Shown: one piece after another, positions 7,797-16,321 of the stretch
Numbering within the stretch: position 1 is the first letter of the stretch
Layout: each line of letters starts with the position of its first letter
NCBI GenBank assembly: GCA_034435635.1
Contig: DAOTWY010000096.1
Location: forward strand, 1 to 26,067
Reading direction: 5' to 3'
From: DAOTWY01 sp003696565
GTDB taxonomy: Bacteria > Chloroflexota > Anaerolineae > Aggregatilineales > Phototrophicaceae
Length of the DNA: 26,067 nt
The notes under the pieces: model-generated
Told to the model about the DNA's origin: nothing
Database searches by the model: none
What the model saw: the letters and a program-made list of their open reading frames with translations, nothing else
Position numbers and translations under genes: made by a program

Positions 7797-9001
7797 CGCG
7801 GAATGTGGTGATTTTACTGGGGTTGGTTGCGCTGTTGGTTGCCAATGTGATTTTAACGCATAACCTGCTGACAAAACCGTTCCCTGGGATGAATGATTTC
7901 ATGTCACGCTGGGAAGGCGCGCGGTCTTTTTTCCAAGATGGCGTTAGCCCCTATAGCGATCAAGCCACTGCTAATATCCAAAACAGGATTTATGGTCGCT
8001 CTGCCATGGGGGATGAAGACCCTGGTTTGTTTGTCTATCCATTTTACACCGTGTTTATTGTCGCGCCGACCATTCCGCTGAATTATGCTTGGGCTTCTGC
8101 CGTGTGGATGGTCTTGCTAGAAGTCTGTTTAATTGTTGCCTTTATGCTGATATTAAACCTCTTTAGTTGGCAGCCGCCGCTGTGGTTAATGCCGATTTTA
8201 TTGATTTGGGCGTTGATGGATTATTTTGCCGGGCGAGGGCTATTTTTAGGGCAACCGAGTCATGTGGTTTATCTGTTACAAATTTTGACGATTTGGGCGT
8301 TGTTTAAACCTCGCTGGGATATTGTCGCTGGGGTTGCCTTGGCGATTTCGACCTTTAAACCACAAATGGGATACCTTTTAGTGCCGATTTTATTGCTTTG
8401 GGCGATGTGGGTAAAGCGATATCGGTTTGTGATGGCGTTTATATTTGGGTGGGCTTTGTTGATGGGTGTGTCATTTATACTTCAGCCGGATTGGTTTACT
8501 GCGTGGGTGAATCAAGTGCGCTTGTATCCTGACTATACTGCTGCGTCTTATCCTGATACCGGATCACCGATTTGGATCATTGTTCGCTATTATCTTCAAC
8601 AAGGTGCGTTGCTGGAATGGGCTGTCAACGGGGTGTTTTTGTTTGTTTTATTATGGGCTTGGTATGCTGTGCTGGTTCAGCGCAAGCATGAACGCCTGCT
8701 GTGGGCAATCACCCTGACGCTAGTTGTAACACATATCATCGCTTTACGAACAGCAACCCCGCATTTTGTTGTGTTTAATTTGGCGTTGATTTTTTATTTT
8801 AAGCAAATTTATCAACGGTGGGGTGGATTACCGGTTTTGCTGTTAGTGATTGGCTTATTTGTGTTTCATTGGGCACAATTTTTTATCACTGTTCAAGGGC
8901 GTGATTCATTGGAACACCCGTCGATGTTTTTAATCTTGCCATTTGCAATCTTTGGAATACTGTTGATAACACGTCGGATGTGGTGGGGATATGATCGCTA
9001 A
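7793..9001 (+). CDS. GT-C glycosyltransferase of the GT87 (DUF2029) family
   Basis: The 402-residue polytopic protein has about nine to ten hydrophobic segments. Helix 1 is followed by GMNDFMSRWEGARSFFQDG and S-P-Y-S-D, the usual first outer loop of GT87 mannosyltransferase-like proteins with its catalytic Asp. L-F-L-G-Q-P-S-H and S-T-F-K-P-Q-M-G match the GQxN and KP signatures of the family. These enzymes use polyprenyl-phosphate sugars on the outer side of the membrane. The ATG overlaps the stop of the second Mrr gene by 4 nt (ATGA), so translation is coupled to a restriction enzyme gene. Sugar and acceptor are not readable. Confidence 0.82.
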   Translation: MTRNVVILLGLVALLVANVILTHNLLTKPFPGMNDFMSRWEGARSFFQDGVSPYSDQATANIQNRIYGRSAMGDEDPGLFVYPFYTVFIVAPTIPLNYAWASAVWMVLLEVCLIVAFMLILNLFSWQPPLWLMPILLIWALMDYFAGRGLFLGQPSHVVYLLQILTIWALFKPRWDIVAGVALAISTFKPQMGYLLVPILLLWAMWVKRYRFVMAFIFGWALLMGVSFILQPDWFTAWVNQVRLYPDYTAASYPDTGSPIWIIVRYYLQQGALLEWAVNGVFLFVLLWAWYAVLVQRKHERLLWAITLTLVVTHIIALRTATPHFVVFNLALIFYFKQIYQRWGGLPVLLLVIGLFVFHWAQFFITVQGRDSLEHPSMFLILPFAIFGILLITRRMWWGYDR

Positions 9002-9167
9002 GGGCATGCGTCTCTTTTTGAAAGTGGTAACAGTCGCTATTCGTACTTTTACAACAGGGCGGTTCATTAAGCGTGTGCCGCTGGAGAATCACGACATCCC
9101 AGGTGAACCATTACCAGATTATAGCTTGCCAGATGCCATAAAGGATGATGATGAGACGGATAGATAA
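8991..9167 (+). CDS. Possible 58-aa small protein filling the gap between two glycosyltransferase genes
   Basis: An uninterrupted frame runs from ATG 8991 to TAA 9165. It overlaps the end of the GT87 gene by 11 nt and the start of the next glycosyltransferase by about 20 nt, as expected for a gene in this tightly packed operon. The product has a basic, mildly amphipathic N-terminal half (IAKGMRLFLKVVTVAIRTF) and an acidic Pro-rich tail ending DDDETDR. A weak GGTGGGG (8982-8988) precedes the ATG. I recognise no family. Without it, this would be the largest non-coding gap in the second half of the array. It may instead be chance coding. Confidence 0.45.
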   Translation: MIAKGMRLFLKVVTVAIRTFTTGRFIKRVPLENHDIPGEPLPDYSLPDAIKDDDETDR

Positions 9168-10686
9168 TTGGCTTTTTGGCGTAATTGCGCTTGTTTTTGC
9201 GTTTTTCATCACGCATGGGTTGATTGCTCAACCCGCTTATACTGATGCCTATTATTATTTCAACGCTGCCACGCGCTTTGCTGCTGGTGACGGGTTGACA
9301 GATGAATATTTGTTTACTTACATTGGCGCACCGGATAGCCTACCTGCACCATCACATTTGTATTGGATGCCATTTACATCCATTGTGGCAGGGGCAGCAA
9401 TGTGGGTGGCTAATGCACCAGGTAATTACGATGTGGCACAAATCCCTTTTGCATTGATGTTTGCAGCGACCGCAGGTGTAGGGTTTTGGCTAGGTGGGCA
9501 GTTAGGCGGCACACGTCGTCATGCTTGGGTTGCTGGCTTGATGACACTTTTTAGTGGCTTTTTCACTCGTTTTTGGGGGATGACAGATACATTTGCCCCG
9601 TTTGCGTTTGTTGGCTCATTAACGTTGGTCTTTATTGGTTTAGGGGTAACACGGGGGAGAACAATCTTTTGGTTGGCGGCGGGGATTTTTGCCGGCTTCG
9701 GGCATCTTACCCGGGCAGATGGGATGTTATTGATTATAGTGGGATATGTCGTGATTGGTTGGGTGGGGATCAGCCAGGGGCGACATATAAAGCCTATGCG
9801 GGCAGTTCTTACCCTAACAATTGGGTATCTAATCGCCATGATACCCTGGTTTGTGCGCAATTTGCATGTGATTGGTACACCCTTGCCGTTAGGTGGGGCA
9901 CAAGCTATTTGGTTTATAACCTATGATGATTTGTTCCGCTATCCACCACATATTTCCCCAAGTGAAATGACTTTGCAAACGTTTGTTGACTCACGTTGGT
10001 TGGCGTTATCCAATAATTTTTTGACTTTTTTAGCCGTTGAGGGGATGGTTGTTGTTGCCCCATTGATGTTGATTGGTTTATGGCGGCGGCGTAGAGATCA
10101 TTTTTTGACGGCTTTTTGGATATATGCACTTGGCTTGCATTTGGCGATGACATTGGCTTTCCCATTTGCGGGGTATCGGGGTGGGTTATTTCACTCGGCT
10201 GCGGCATTAATCCCGTTTTGGATGGCGTTGGGGGGGGTTGGCTTAGACGATGCTGTACATTGGGTTGCTGCGCGCCGCCGTAATTGGAAGCCACATACTG
10301 CCAAACGTGTTTTTTCCGTTGGGTTAGTGATTTTAGCGATGTTGTTAAGCCTTAATGTCGGGTTACAAGGGCGGGTAACAGAACATCGTCCTGCTTTGTT
10401 TGATGCGGTGATGCAATATGTTCCGATCAACGCCCGTGTGTTGGTGAATGACCCCGCAGAACTATATTATTATACTGGGCGCGGCGGGGTGGTGTTGCCT
10501 AATGCACCTGTTGAGGTGCTTCAGCAAGTTGCTAATCAATATGACGTAGATTATTTTTTGTTTCAGGGTGAAAATTCGCTCACAACGCAACTTTATACCT
10601 CTTTTGACCCTGATAACCTGCCACCATTTTTGACCCTAATCACGGCTGATTTGCCAGGTGCAAGGCTATATGCGATCAATCATTGA
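9151..10686 (+). CDS. GT-C-like glycosyltransferase (ArnT/GT39-like membrane protein)
   Basis: The 511-residue protein has about ten transmembrane segments and a C-terminal outer domain (about 415-511). The first outer loop has PAYTDAYYYFNAATRFAAGD, with the acidic residue placed as in GT-C enzymes, and PSHLYWMPF further on. Membrane segments alternate with basic stretches (RRRRD and ARRRNWK), and L-T-R-A-D-G lies in the middle. Three consecutive ATG codons occur at 9145, 9148 and 9151; AAAGG (9140-9144) gives a normal 6-nt spacing only to 9151. The gene overlaps the next by 17 nt. Function as a polyprenyl-sugar-dependent transferase is inferred from architecture and neighbours. Confidence 0.75.
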   Translation: MRRIDNWLFGVIALVFAFFITHGLIAQPAYTDAYYYFNAATRFAAGDGLTDEYLFTYIGAPDSLPAPSHLYWMPFTSIVAGAAMWVANAPGNYDVAQIPFALMFAATAGVGFWLGGQLGGTRRHAWVAGLMTLFSGFFTRFWGMTDTFAPFAFVGSLTLVFIGLGVTRGRTIFWLAAGIFAGFGHLTRADGMLLIIVGYVVIGWVGISQGRHIKPMRAVLTLTIGYLIAMIPWFVRNLHVIGTPLPLGGAQAIWFITYDDLFRYPPHISPSEMTLQTFVDSRWLALSNNFLTFLAVEGMVVVAPLMLIGLWRRRRDHFLTAFWIYALGLHLAMTLAFPFAGYRGGLFHSAAALIPFWMALGGVGLDDAVHWVAARRRNWKPHTAKRVFSVGLVILAMLLSLNVGLQGRVTEHRPALFDAVMQYVPINARVLVNDPAELYYYTGRGGVVLPNAPVEVLQQVANQYDVDYFLFQGENSLTTQLYTSFDPDNLPPFLTLITADLPGARLYAINH

Positions 10687-12145
10687 GTCTCTGTTGTTCA
10701 ATCGACGTGTACGCGATATGACGCTGCTGTGCTTAGCTGCGGGTACTGTTGCTTTATATGTCATACAAGGTGGGGGTGGTTTTCCGCTAGATGATAGTTG
10801 GATTCACCAAACTTATGCGCGGAACTTAGCTGAATATGGCGAATGGTCATTTATACCAGGTCAGCCGAGTGGGGCATCTACTTCGCCCTTATATACGCTG
10901 ATCTTGGCAATTGGATATGTGTTTCATATTCCGTATGAATTCTGGACGCATTTCATTGGTGCATTGGCTTTAGCAGCGGCAGGGATGCTTGGAGCGCGTT
11001 TGGCAGATGATATGATGCCGGCGGTCACGTTTGGCGGTTGGTTCGTTGGTTTGGCTGTTGTCACTGCTTGGCATCTTGTTTGGGCAGCAGCATCTGGTAT
11101 GGAGACAATGCTGTTTTGTGCATTGATCTTGGGGCTGATGTTACTTGGGTTAAAGCACAACCAGACACGGCGGGATGGTGTCTGGTTTGGTGTGGTGGGG
11201 GCATTAACTGTTGCAACCCGCCCGGAAGGTGCGTTATTAGTTGGCATGATCGGCTCGCTGAATCTCAAGCAACGTAATTGGGTGATAGGATCAGCCTTTG
11301 GGTTTGGTGTGGCAATTCTGCCATATTTATTACTCAATTTATCATTAAATGGCGAGCTTGTTCCAAACACATCCGCCGCCAAACAAGCCCAGCATGCTAT
11401 TTTACTTCAAGAGGCTTTTGGGGTGCGCGTGGGGTGGATGATCGAACCGCTTTTAGCCGGTGGGCAGTTTACGCTTATCCCTGGGATTGTTGTTTTTATG
11501 TGGTGGGCAAGGCATAAGCCTCGTTTTTGGTTGCCACTTTTATGGGCACTTGGACTGATTTTACTATATGCTTGGCGGTTGCCAGCTGCTTATCAACATG
11601 GCAGATATGTGATCCCCGCACTGCCAGGTCTGATTGTCATTGGTGTGTTGGGGGTGTTATTAACGCTGAAGTGGACAAGAGATTATTTGATCGGACGTGT
11701 ATTTGTTCGGTCTTGGGCGTTGGTTACGTTGGTTCTATTCACCTATTTTGGTCTGATTTTGGGGGTAAGAATTTATCAGACTGATCTTGGTATTATCAAC
11801 GATGAGATGGTGGCACAGGCGAAGTGGATCAGAGATCATTTGCCACCAGATGAATTGCTGGCGGTGCATGATATTGGCGCAGTGGGATATTTTGCACCGC
11901 GCCCGCTTTTAGACATCGCTGGGTTAATCACGCCGGAGGTGATTCCCCTCATTGGCAAGCCAGATGCACTGTGGGCATATATTGAAGCCAGTGGCGCGCA
12001 ATACTTAATGGCATTTCCTGATCAAATCCCAAATCAGAACCCAGATGATCCACGTTTATGCTTTTTGCACAACAGCCCTGGAGACGGTTCTACCCGCGTA
12101 GGTGGACCGAAAATGACCATTTATCGTTTGGGTGGATGTGATTAG
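10670..12145 (+). CDS. GT-C-like polytopic membrane protein with LDD-W-IH signature
   Basis: This 491-residue membrane protein carries PLDDSWIHQTYARNLAEYGE and GQPSGASTSPLYTL in its first outer loop, an acidic DD pair in the GT-C position, followed by about ten hydrophobic helices. The C-terminal outer domain has A-V-H-D-I-G-A-V-G-Y-F and D-I-A-G-L-I-T-P-E. I associate both ends with a widespread, uncharacterised GT-C-like family. The start overlaps the upstream gene by 17 nt. ATG 10670 has a short AAGG close upstream; an in-frame GTG at 10658 is the alternative. It closes the array that began at 3039. No hairpin terminator follows, so transcription may continue into the 12185 gene. Confidence 0.75.
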   Translation: MRSIIESLLFNRRVRDMTLLCLAAGTVALYVIQGGGGFPLDDSWIHQTYARNLAEYGEWSFIPGQPSGASTSPLYTLILAIGYVFHIPYEFWTHFIGALALAAAGMLGARLADDMMPAVTFGGWFVGLAVVTAWHLVWAAASGMETMLFCALILGLMLLGLKHNQTRRDGVWFGVVGALTVATRPEGALLVGMIGSLNLKQRNWVIGSAFGFGVAILPYLLLNLSLNGELVPNTSAAKQAQHAILLQEAFGVRVGWMIEPLLAGGQFTLIPGIVVFMWWARHKPRFWLPLLWALGLILLYAWRLPAAYQHGRYVIPALPGLIVIGVLGVLLTLKWTRDYLIGRVFVRSWALVTLVLFTYFGLILGVRIYQTDLGIINDEMVAQAKWIRDHLPPDELLAVHDIGAVGYFAPRPLLDIAGLITPEVIPLIGKPDALWAYIEASGAQYLMAFPDQIPNQNPDDPRLCFLHNSPGDGSTRVGGPKMTIYRLGGCD

Positions 12146-12147
12146 TG

Positions 12148-12153
12148 TACAAT
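12148..12153 (+). promoter_or_regulatory. Candidate -10 element upstream of the PspA-like gene
   Basis: TACAAT preceded by TG lies 31 nt before ATG 12185. A GTTTGGG stretch (12126-12132) sits 15 bp upstream of it instead of a recognisable TTGACA. It would allow the PspA-like/kinase genes to be transcribed separately from the glycosyltransferase array. Confidence 0.3.
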
Positions 12154-12184
12154 AGAATAGGAAGTGGATGAAGTTGGAGCCAAC

Positions 12185-12826
12185 ATGAGTAACAATCTGT
12201 TTGATAAATTAAATGTCCTGCTGCGCTCAAAAGTTGGTGGGCTATTGGATGGTAAACTGCCAAGCGTAAGACGGGGCAGTCAAGACGATGTTCAAACATT
12301 GCGGAAACGTATTAACGAGGCGGTGGATTACGAGAAGCAACTGCAACAGCAGATCAAAGCGTTGATTGCCGAGCGTGAAGATTTAGACCGCCGGGCGGAT
12401 GACGCTGTGCAGAAAAATAATGAGGCGATGGCAAAGCATTTCATTGCGCGTATCCAACGCTTAGATCAACGGATTGAGATGATGCAAGCTGAATTACGCT
12501 CTCATGAACAGGTTGCACAGGAATTGATTGACAGTGTCAATCGGTTAGATGCAGCGGTTGCGGATAACACATATGCTTCTCAAACGGATGAACCACAGCA
12601 AGTTGAGCAGAATCCGGCTAAAACGTTTGCCACACAAGCAACGGATCGTTTCCAACAAGTTTTCCACAATGCTCAGCAAAAAATTACTGATCTGAGTGAT
12701 AAAATTAAATCTCGCCAAGATGAATCCCGCACTATCCTAGAGGATGCAGATGATTTGCCGAATGAGGTTGATCAGGCAAAAATTGACGATGATTTGGCGG
12801 CACGTCGCAATCGACTAAGCAGGTAA
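12185..12826 (+). CDS. Coiled-coil protein, PspA/IM30-like
   Basis: The 213-residue soluble protein starts with a short amphipathic helix (FDKLNVLLRSKVGGLLDG). A long heptad-rich helix follows (about residues 35-120, rich in Gln, Glu, Lys and Arg: EKQLQQQIKALIAEREDLD, then RIQRLDQRIEMMQAELRSHE), then a polar tail with a second short helical stretch. This layout resembles PspA/IM30 (Vipp1) proteins, which coat the inner face of stressed membranes, but sequence identity is not obvious and other coiled-coil proteins are possible. ATG 12185 follows GGAG by 5 nt; an in-frame GTG at 12164 is less likely. The histidine kinase gene starts 3 nt after its stop, so the two are almost certainly translated together. 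Confidence 0.55.
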   Translation: MSNNLFDKLNVLLRSKVGGLLDGKLPSVRRGSQDDVQTLRKRINEAVDYEKQLQQQIKALIAEREDLDRRADDAVQKNNEAMAKHFIARIQRLDQRIEMMQAELRSHEQVAQELIDSVNRLDAAVADNTYASQTDEPQQVEQNPAKTFATQATDRFQQVFHNAQQKITDLSDKIKSRQDESRTILEDADDLPNEVDQAKIDDDLAARRNRLSR

Positions 12827-12829
12827 ATT

Positions 12830-15406
12830 ATGCCAGAAGATACAACCCCCCATATTCTCCTGATCGCCGGTGATTATGATGTGATTAGTAGTGTGCGCCG
12901 TGTGGTAGTGGCGGCGCATCTTAACTTGCAATTTGCCTTAAATCACCGCGAAGCGGACTATATGCTATCCCATCAGTCATATGATCTGGTGATATTGGAT
13001 GCACGCATGGTTGATCGTTATACCGGTGCTTTGACATTACAGTTAGTGACTTCTTATCAACTGCCGACATTAGCGTTTGCGCTTAATGAAGCAGCAATTA
13101 AGCGGCTAGAACCGTATGATATTCCAATATTGGATACCTTAGAATCTTATACTGTCTCAGAGGCTATTCACAAAATATTGAGGATAACAGATACACAGAT
13201 AAGCCGGACAGATGTCTTACCAGATTTACGCGCAGACCCATCTTATTCCCAACAAGTTACGCAAGTTAACACACTTTTCTCACTCAGCCGTTCCCTTACA
13301 GAGGTTTTGGATTTATCAGAAGTGCTGAATCGTGTTGTAGAGGCTGCTCGTTATTTGACCGATGCCGATGAAGGGATGATTTTATTACCAGAAGATGACG
13401 AGTTATATATCCGGGCACGGGTTGGCATTGATGTCGAAACGGCGCGGAACTTTCGTGTTAAAACGCGGGATACGCTTGCCGGGCAAGTCTTTCAAACGGG
13501 AGAACCCATTTTAATTGATGCAGGTGGGCTACATAAGGTTAAGACAGAATACTTTGTTTATTCCCTATTATACGTTCCGATCGTTTTACAGGGGCAAACA
13601 ATCGGTGTATTGGGTGTGAATAATCGCACAAATCAAGAAAATTTTAACGAGCATCATAAGCAGATGTTGATTAACCTGGCATCGTTTGCCTCTATTGCTA
13701 TTCAAAATGCGCGTATTCACCATGAAAGTCTGGAACGTAACCGCTTATTGGAGCGTTTGGTGATGGCTAGCCGTGCCTTGAGTATTTCTCAGCCATTGCC
13801 ACAGGCGTTGCCTCATATTTGCCTGCAATTGGCGCAGGTTATTCATGCTAATCACATAGACATTCTCGCTTGGGATAAACAAACTAATCAATTGTGGTCA
13901 CAAGCACGCTTGATGAAGTCTGGTTGGTCTGTTGGGCGGGGTCCACTGGTAAAAATACCCCCCACTGTTCAATTGGGCATTGCGGAACAGCGACTGCAAT
14001 GGTTTTTTGCATCAGCACAGGATGAATTGAGCGATTATCTGAATGCTGTTGGCGCACAGATGAGTTTGATCGTTCCGGTTTATGCTGAACGTGAATTGCT
14101 CGGCGTGATGCGTTTGTTCTATGTTAACCAGATGGACGCTCGTTTATCGGATCAACAACTTGACCGTCTTCAGGTTTATGCTCGGCAGGCAGTGGCGGAA
14201 TTGTTGAATACCGGTAAACGTGATGTTATTTCAGACAATTTTTCACGATTTACGGATCAAATTTTATCGTTTTCCGGTGCGGATTGGTGTGAGTTTTTGA
14301 CTCCGGTGGGCAGCCCTGCCAGCCTCTCTACAATGGCGATGGTTGGTCAGGCGGTGTGGCTCACTGCGGATACTGCTCCTCGTATCAGTGTGTTAGATTT
14401 TGTTGAGTTAGATACCATGCTACGCCAGCAAAGTCATTTATTGTGTCATGTTGCTGATCAATCAGAGTGTGCTAATAAGTTGCTGGTGCCCCTGGGGTTG
14501 GCTGTTGGGTTATGTGTGCCAATGATTTGGCGTGGGGAAACGCATGGCGTGGTGGTGTTTGGGACGGTCAGCCCGGCGCGTGTTTTTGCTGAAAATGAGA
14601 TTCAAATGGCAAAAGCATTAGTTGGGCAAGCTGTGACGGTTTTGGATAATGCTCGTCTATTGCATGATTTGGAATCCAGCCTAGATGAGTTGCGTAATGC
14701 TCAGCAACGCTTGGTACAAACCGCTCGCCTTTCTGCCATGGGAGAGTTAGCGACGGTGGTAGCACATCAACTGAATAATCCACTGACAACCATCATCGCG
14801 GATACTGAGCTAATGCTCTTGGATGAACCGGCGGATTCCCCAAAGCGTGAATCATTAAAGGCGATTGTCCGGACTGGTAAACGTGCGGCAAATGTCGCAC
14901 GGCGGCTTTTGGCTATAGCCCGCCCCATTGATCCAGAAGCACAGCCAGATTTTATTGATGTGGTGGATAGTGTCCGTGGGGTTACATCTTTATTGCAAGG
15001 ACACTTGGAGCATGCCAATATCCGACTAAAACTAGAGGTGCCACCTTATGCTATCCCACCGGTACGAGCCGTTAAAGGACGACTAGATGATATTTGGCTA
15101 AACTTGTTGATGAACGCTTACGATGCTTTGTTAGAATATCCCAATGCACAAATTGTGGTTCGGATTCGCTATGATGAGATAACTCAGCATATCATAGTAG
15201 AAGTAGTTGATAATGGACCAGGGATTCCACTGGAATTACATGAAAAAATCTTTAGTCCATTTTTTACGACGAAAACAGCCGGCTCTGGCACTGGTTTGGG
15301 GTTGCATATCTCTAAGCAAATTGCAGAAAATGCCGGTGGGCGGATTGAGGTTGAAAGCACACCAGGGGAATATACGCGATTTGTGGTTTATTTGCCTGTG
15401 CTATAA
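12830..15406 (+). CDS. Multi-GAF histidine kinase with N-terminal pseudo-receiver
   Basis: The 858-residue soluble sensor kinase begins with a receiver-like domain (about 1-115) that keeps a phospho-acceptor-like Asp57 (V-I-L-D-A-R-M) but has A-G in place of the acidic pair and lacks the usual Thr and Lys. One clear GAF domain (about 145-300) and two more divergent GAF-like regions (about 305-460 and 465-610) follow. The transmitter has a short coiled coil (LDELRNAQQRLVQTARLSAM), an H-box A-H-Q-L-N-N-P-L with His646, an N-box NLLMNAYDAL (about 758), G1 DNGPGIP (about 794), F-box FSPFFTTK and G2 GTGLGL (about 820). There is no membrane segment, so it senses a cytosolic signal or ligand. The residue after His is Gln instead of Glu/Asp. 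The likely partner is the response regulator at 15555. Confidence 0.9.
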   Translation: MPEDTTPHILLIAGDYDVISSVRRVVVAAHLNLQFALNHREADYMLSHQSYDLVILDARMVDRYTGALTLQLVTSYQLPTLAFALNEAAIKRLEPYDIPILDTLESYTVSEAIHKILRITDTQISRTDVLPDLRADPSYSQQVTQVNTLFSLSRSLTEVLDLSEVLNRVVEAARYLTDADEGMILLPEDDELYIRARVGIDVETARNFRVKTRDTLAGQVFQTGEPILIDAGGLHKVKTEYFVYSLLYVPIVLQGQTIGVLGVNNRTNQENFNEHHKQMLINLASFASIAIQNARIHHESLERNRLLERLVMASRALSISQPLPQALPHICLQLAQVIHANHIDILAWDKQTNQLWSQARLMKSGWSVGRGPLVKIPPTVQLGIAEQRLQWFFASAQDELSDYLNAVGAQMSLIVPVYAERELLGVMRLFYVNQMDARLSDQQLDRLQVYARQAVAELLNTGKRDVISDNFSRFTDQILSFSGADWCEFLTPVGSPASLSTMAMVGQAVWLTADTAPRISVLDFVELDTMLRQQSHLLCHVADQSECANKLLVPLGLAVGLCVPMIWRGETHGVVVFGTVSPARVFAENEIQMAKALVGQAVTVLDNARLLHDLESSLDELRNAQQRLVQTARLSAMGELATVVAHQLNNPLTTIIADTELMLLDEPADSPKRESLKAIVRTGKRAANVARRLLAIARPIDPEAQPDFIDVVDSVRGVTSLLQGHLEHANIRLKLEVPPYAIPPVRAVKGRLDDIWLNLLMNAYDALLEYPNAQIVVRIRYDEITQHIIVEVVDNGPGIPLELHEKIFSPFFTTKTAGSGTGLGLHISKQIAENAGGRIEVESTPGEYTRFVVYLPVL

Positions 15407-15554
15407 TAAAACAAAGCTGAAAATGGCGATAAATCACTATTTAACACATCTCCACCTTGTTAATATGCTGTGTTGATGATGTTGAAAAAGTAACACAAGT
15501 GCATGTTTGGGGTAGTTTATCTACTTTATGTTGATTTATGAAAAGGATTAACTG
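15407..15554 (+). promoter_or_regulatory. Intergenic region between kinase and response regulator with AACACA elements
   Basis: This 148-bp AT-rich gap holds AACACA at 15443-15448, its reverse complement TGTGTT at 15469-15474 and AACACA again at 15492-15497. The first and second, or the second and third, could pair or bind a dimeric regulator. A possible weak promoter is TTTGGG (15506-15511), 15 bp, TATGTT (15527-15532). AAGGA (15543-15547) is the ribosome binding site of the 15555 gene. No intrinsic terminator is visible, so read-through from the kinase gene is possible. Confidence 0.25.
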
Positions 15555-16241
15555 ATGTCACATATTCTAGCGGTTGATGATGACCCTGATGTATTAGGAA
15601 CTTTAGAACGTGTTTTAGAACGAGAAAATTTCCAGGTCACAACTTTGAATTCTGGTAAAAAGGCGTTGGAATATTTAGAGACTAACCAACCCGAATTGCT
15701 CATTCTAGATATTATGATGCCGGAATTAGACGGTATCACGGTTTGCCGTACATTAAGACGAGATCACCGCTTCATAACACTGCCTATCCTGTTTTTGACA
15801 GCAAAGGGTGGGACAGATGACATCGTAGAAGGCTTAGATGCCGGTGCTGATGATTATGTGGTCAAGCCGTTTGAATTAGCTGAATTACGTGCTAGGGTTC
15901 ATGCTTTAATGCGGCGGGGCGCACGTGGAAAAGAGGTGTCCTCTGTTCTGCAAGTCGGCAATCTCCGCTTGGATTCAGATACGTATCAAGCTTATGTTGC
16001 TGGGAAGGCTGTTCAATTAACCTCTACAGAACATCGGCTACTGCGTTACTTGATGGAGCATGTGGATCAAGCCTTGTCGTTACCGCATTTACTTCAGGCT
16101 GTTTGGGAATATCCTCCAGATACTGGTGACCCTGATTTGGTACGTGCGCATGTACGGAATTTGCGGGCTAAAATTGAAATTGACCCTACTCGCAAGTACA
16201 TCCGCACGATTCACAGTGTGGGATATATGATCTCATCTTAA
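15555..16241 (+). CDS. OmpR/PhoB-family response regulator
   Basis: The 228-residue protein has a complete receiver domain (1-120): the acidic residues of AVDDDPDV, phospho-acceptor Asp52 in L-D-I-M-M-P, Thr82 and Lys104 in V-V-K-P-F. A winged-helix trans_reg_C domain (about 130-228) follows, with L-T-S-T-E-H-R-L-L, VWEYPPD, LVRAHVRNLRAKIE and the closing I-R-T-I-H-S-V-G-Y. It should be phosphorylated by a histidine kinase, most simply the one encoded 148 bp upstream, and bind direct-repeat DNA sites as a dimer. AAAAGGA precedes the ATG at normal distance. A hairpin terminator follows 47 nt after the stop. Confidence 0.93.
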   Translation: MSHILAVDDDPDVLGTLERVLERENFQVTTLNSGKKALEYLETNQPELLILDIMMPELDGITVCRTLRRDHRFITLPILFLTAKGGTDDIVEGLDAGADDYVVKPFELAELRARVHALMRRGARGKEVSSVLQVGNLRLDSDTYQAYVAGKAVQLTSTEHRLLRYLMEHVDQALSLPHLLQAVWEYPPDTGDPDLVRAHVRNLRAKIEIDPTRKYIRTIHSVGYMISS

Positions 16242-16288
16242 GTAGTCTATATTACCGTTTAATCCCAAGCCCGATAACAAAACTCAAC

Positions 16289-16321
16289 GCCACATGGCAC
16301 ACGCCTGTGGCATATTTTTTT
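16289..16321 (+). terminator. Intrinsic terminator after the first response regulator gene
   Basis: GCCACATGGC (16289-16298) pairs with GCCTGTGGC (16303-16311), giving nine base pairs with one bulged T around an ACAC loop. The run ATATTTTTTT follows (to 16321). It lies 47 nt past the stop of the 15555 gene and separates it from the next regulator gene. Confidence 0.85.

Noticed and set aside
9519..9860. 113-codon - strand ORF inside a glycosyltransferase gene
   Set aside because: Antisense to a clear polytopic membrane protein; no start signal and a composition typical of reversed transmembrane codons.
10924..11382. 152-codon - strand ORF
   Set aside because: Antisense shadow of the LDD-type membrane protein; rich in Asn, Pro and Ala, without recognisable domain.
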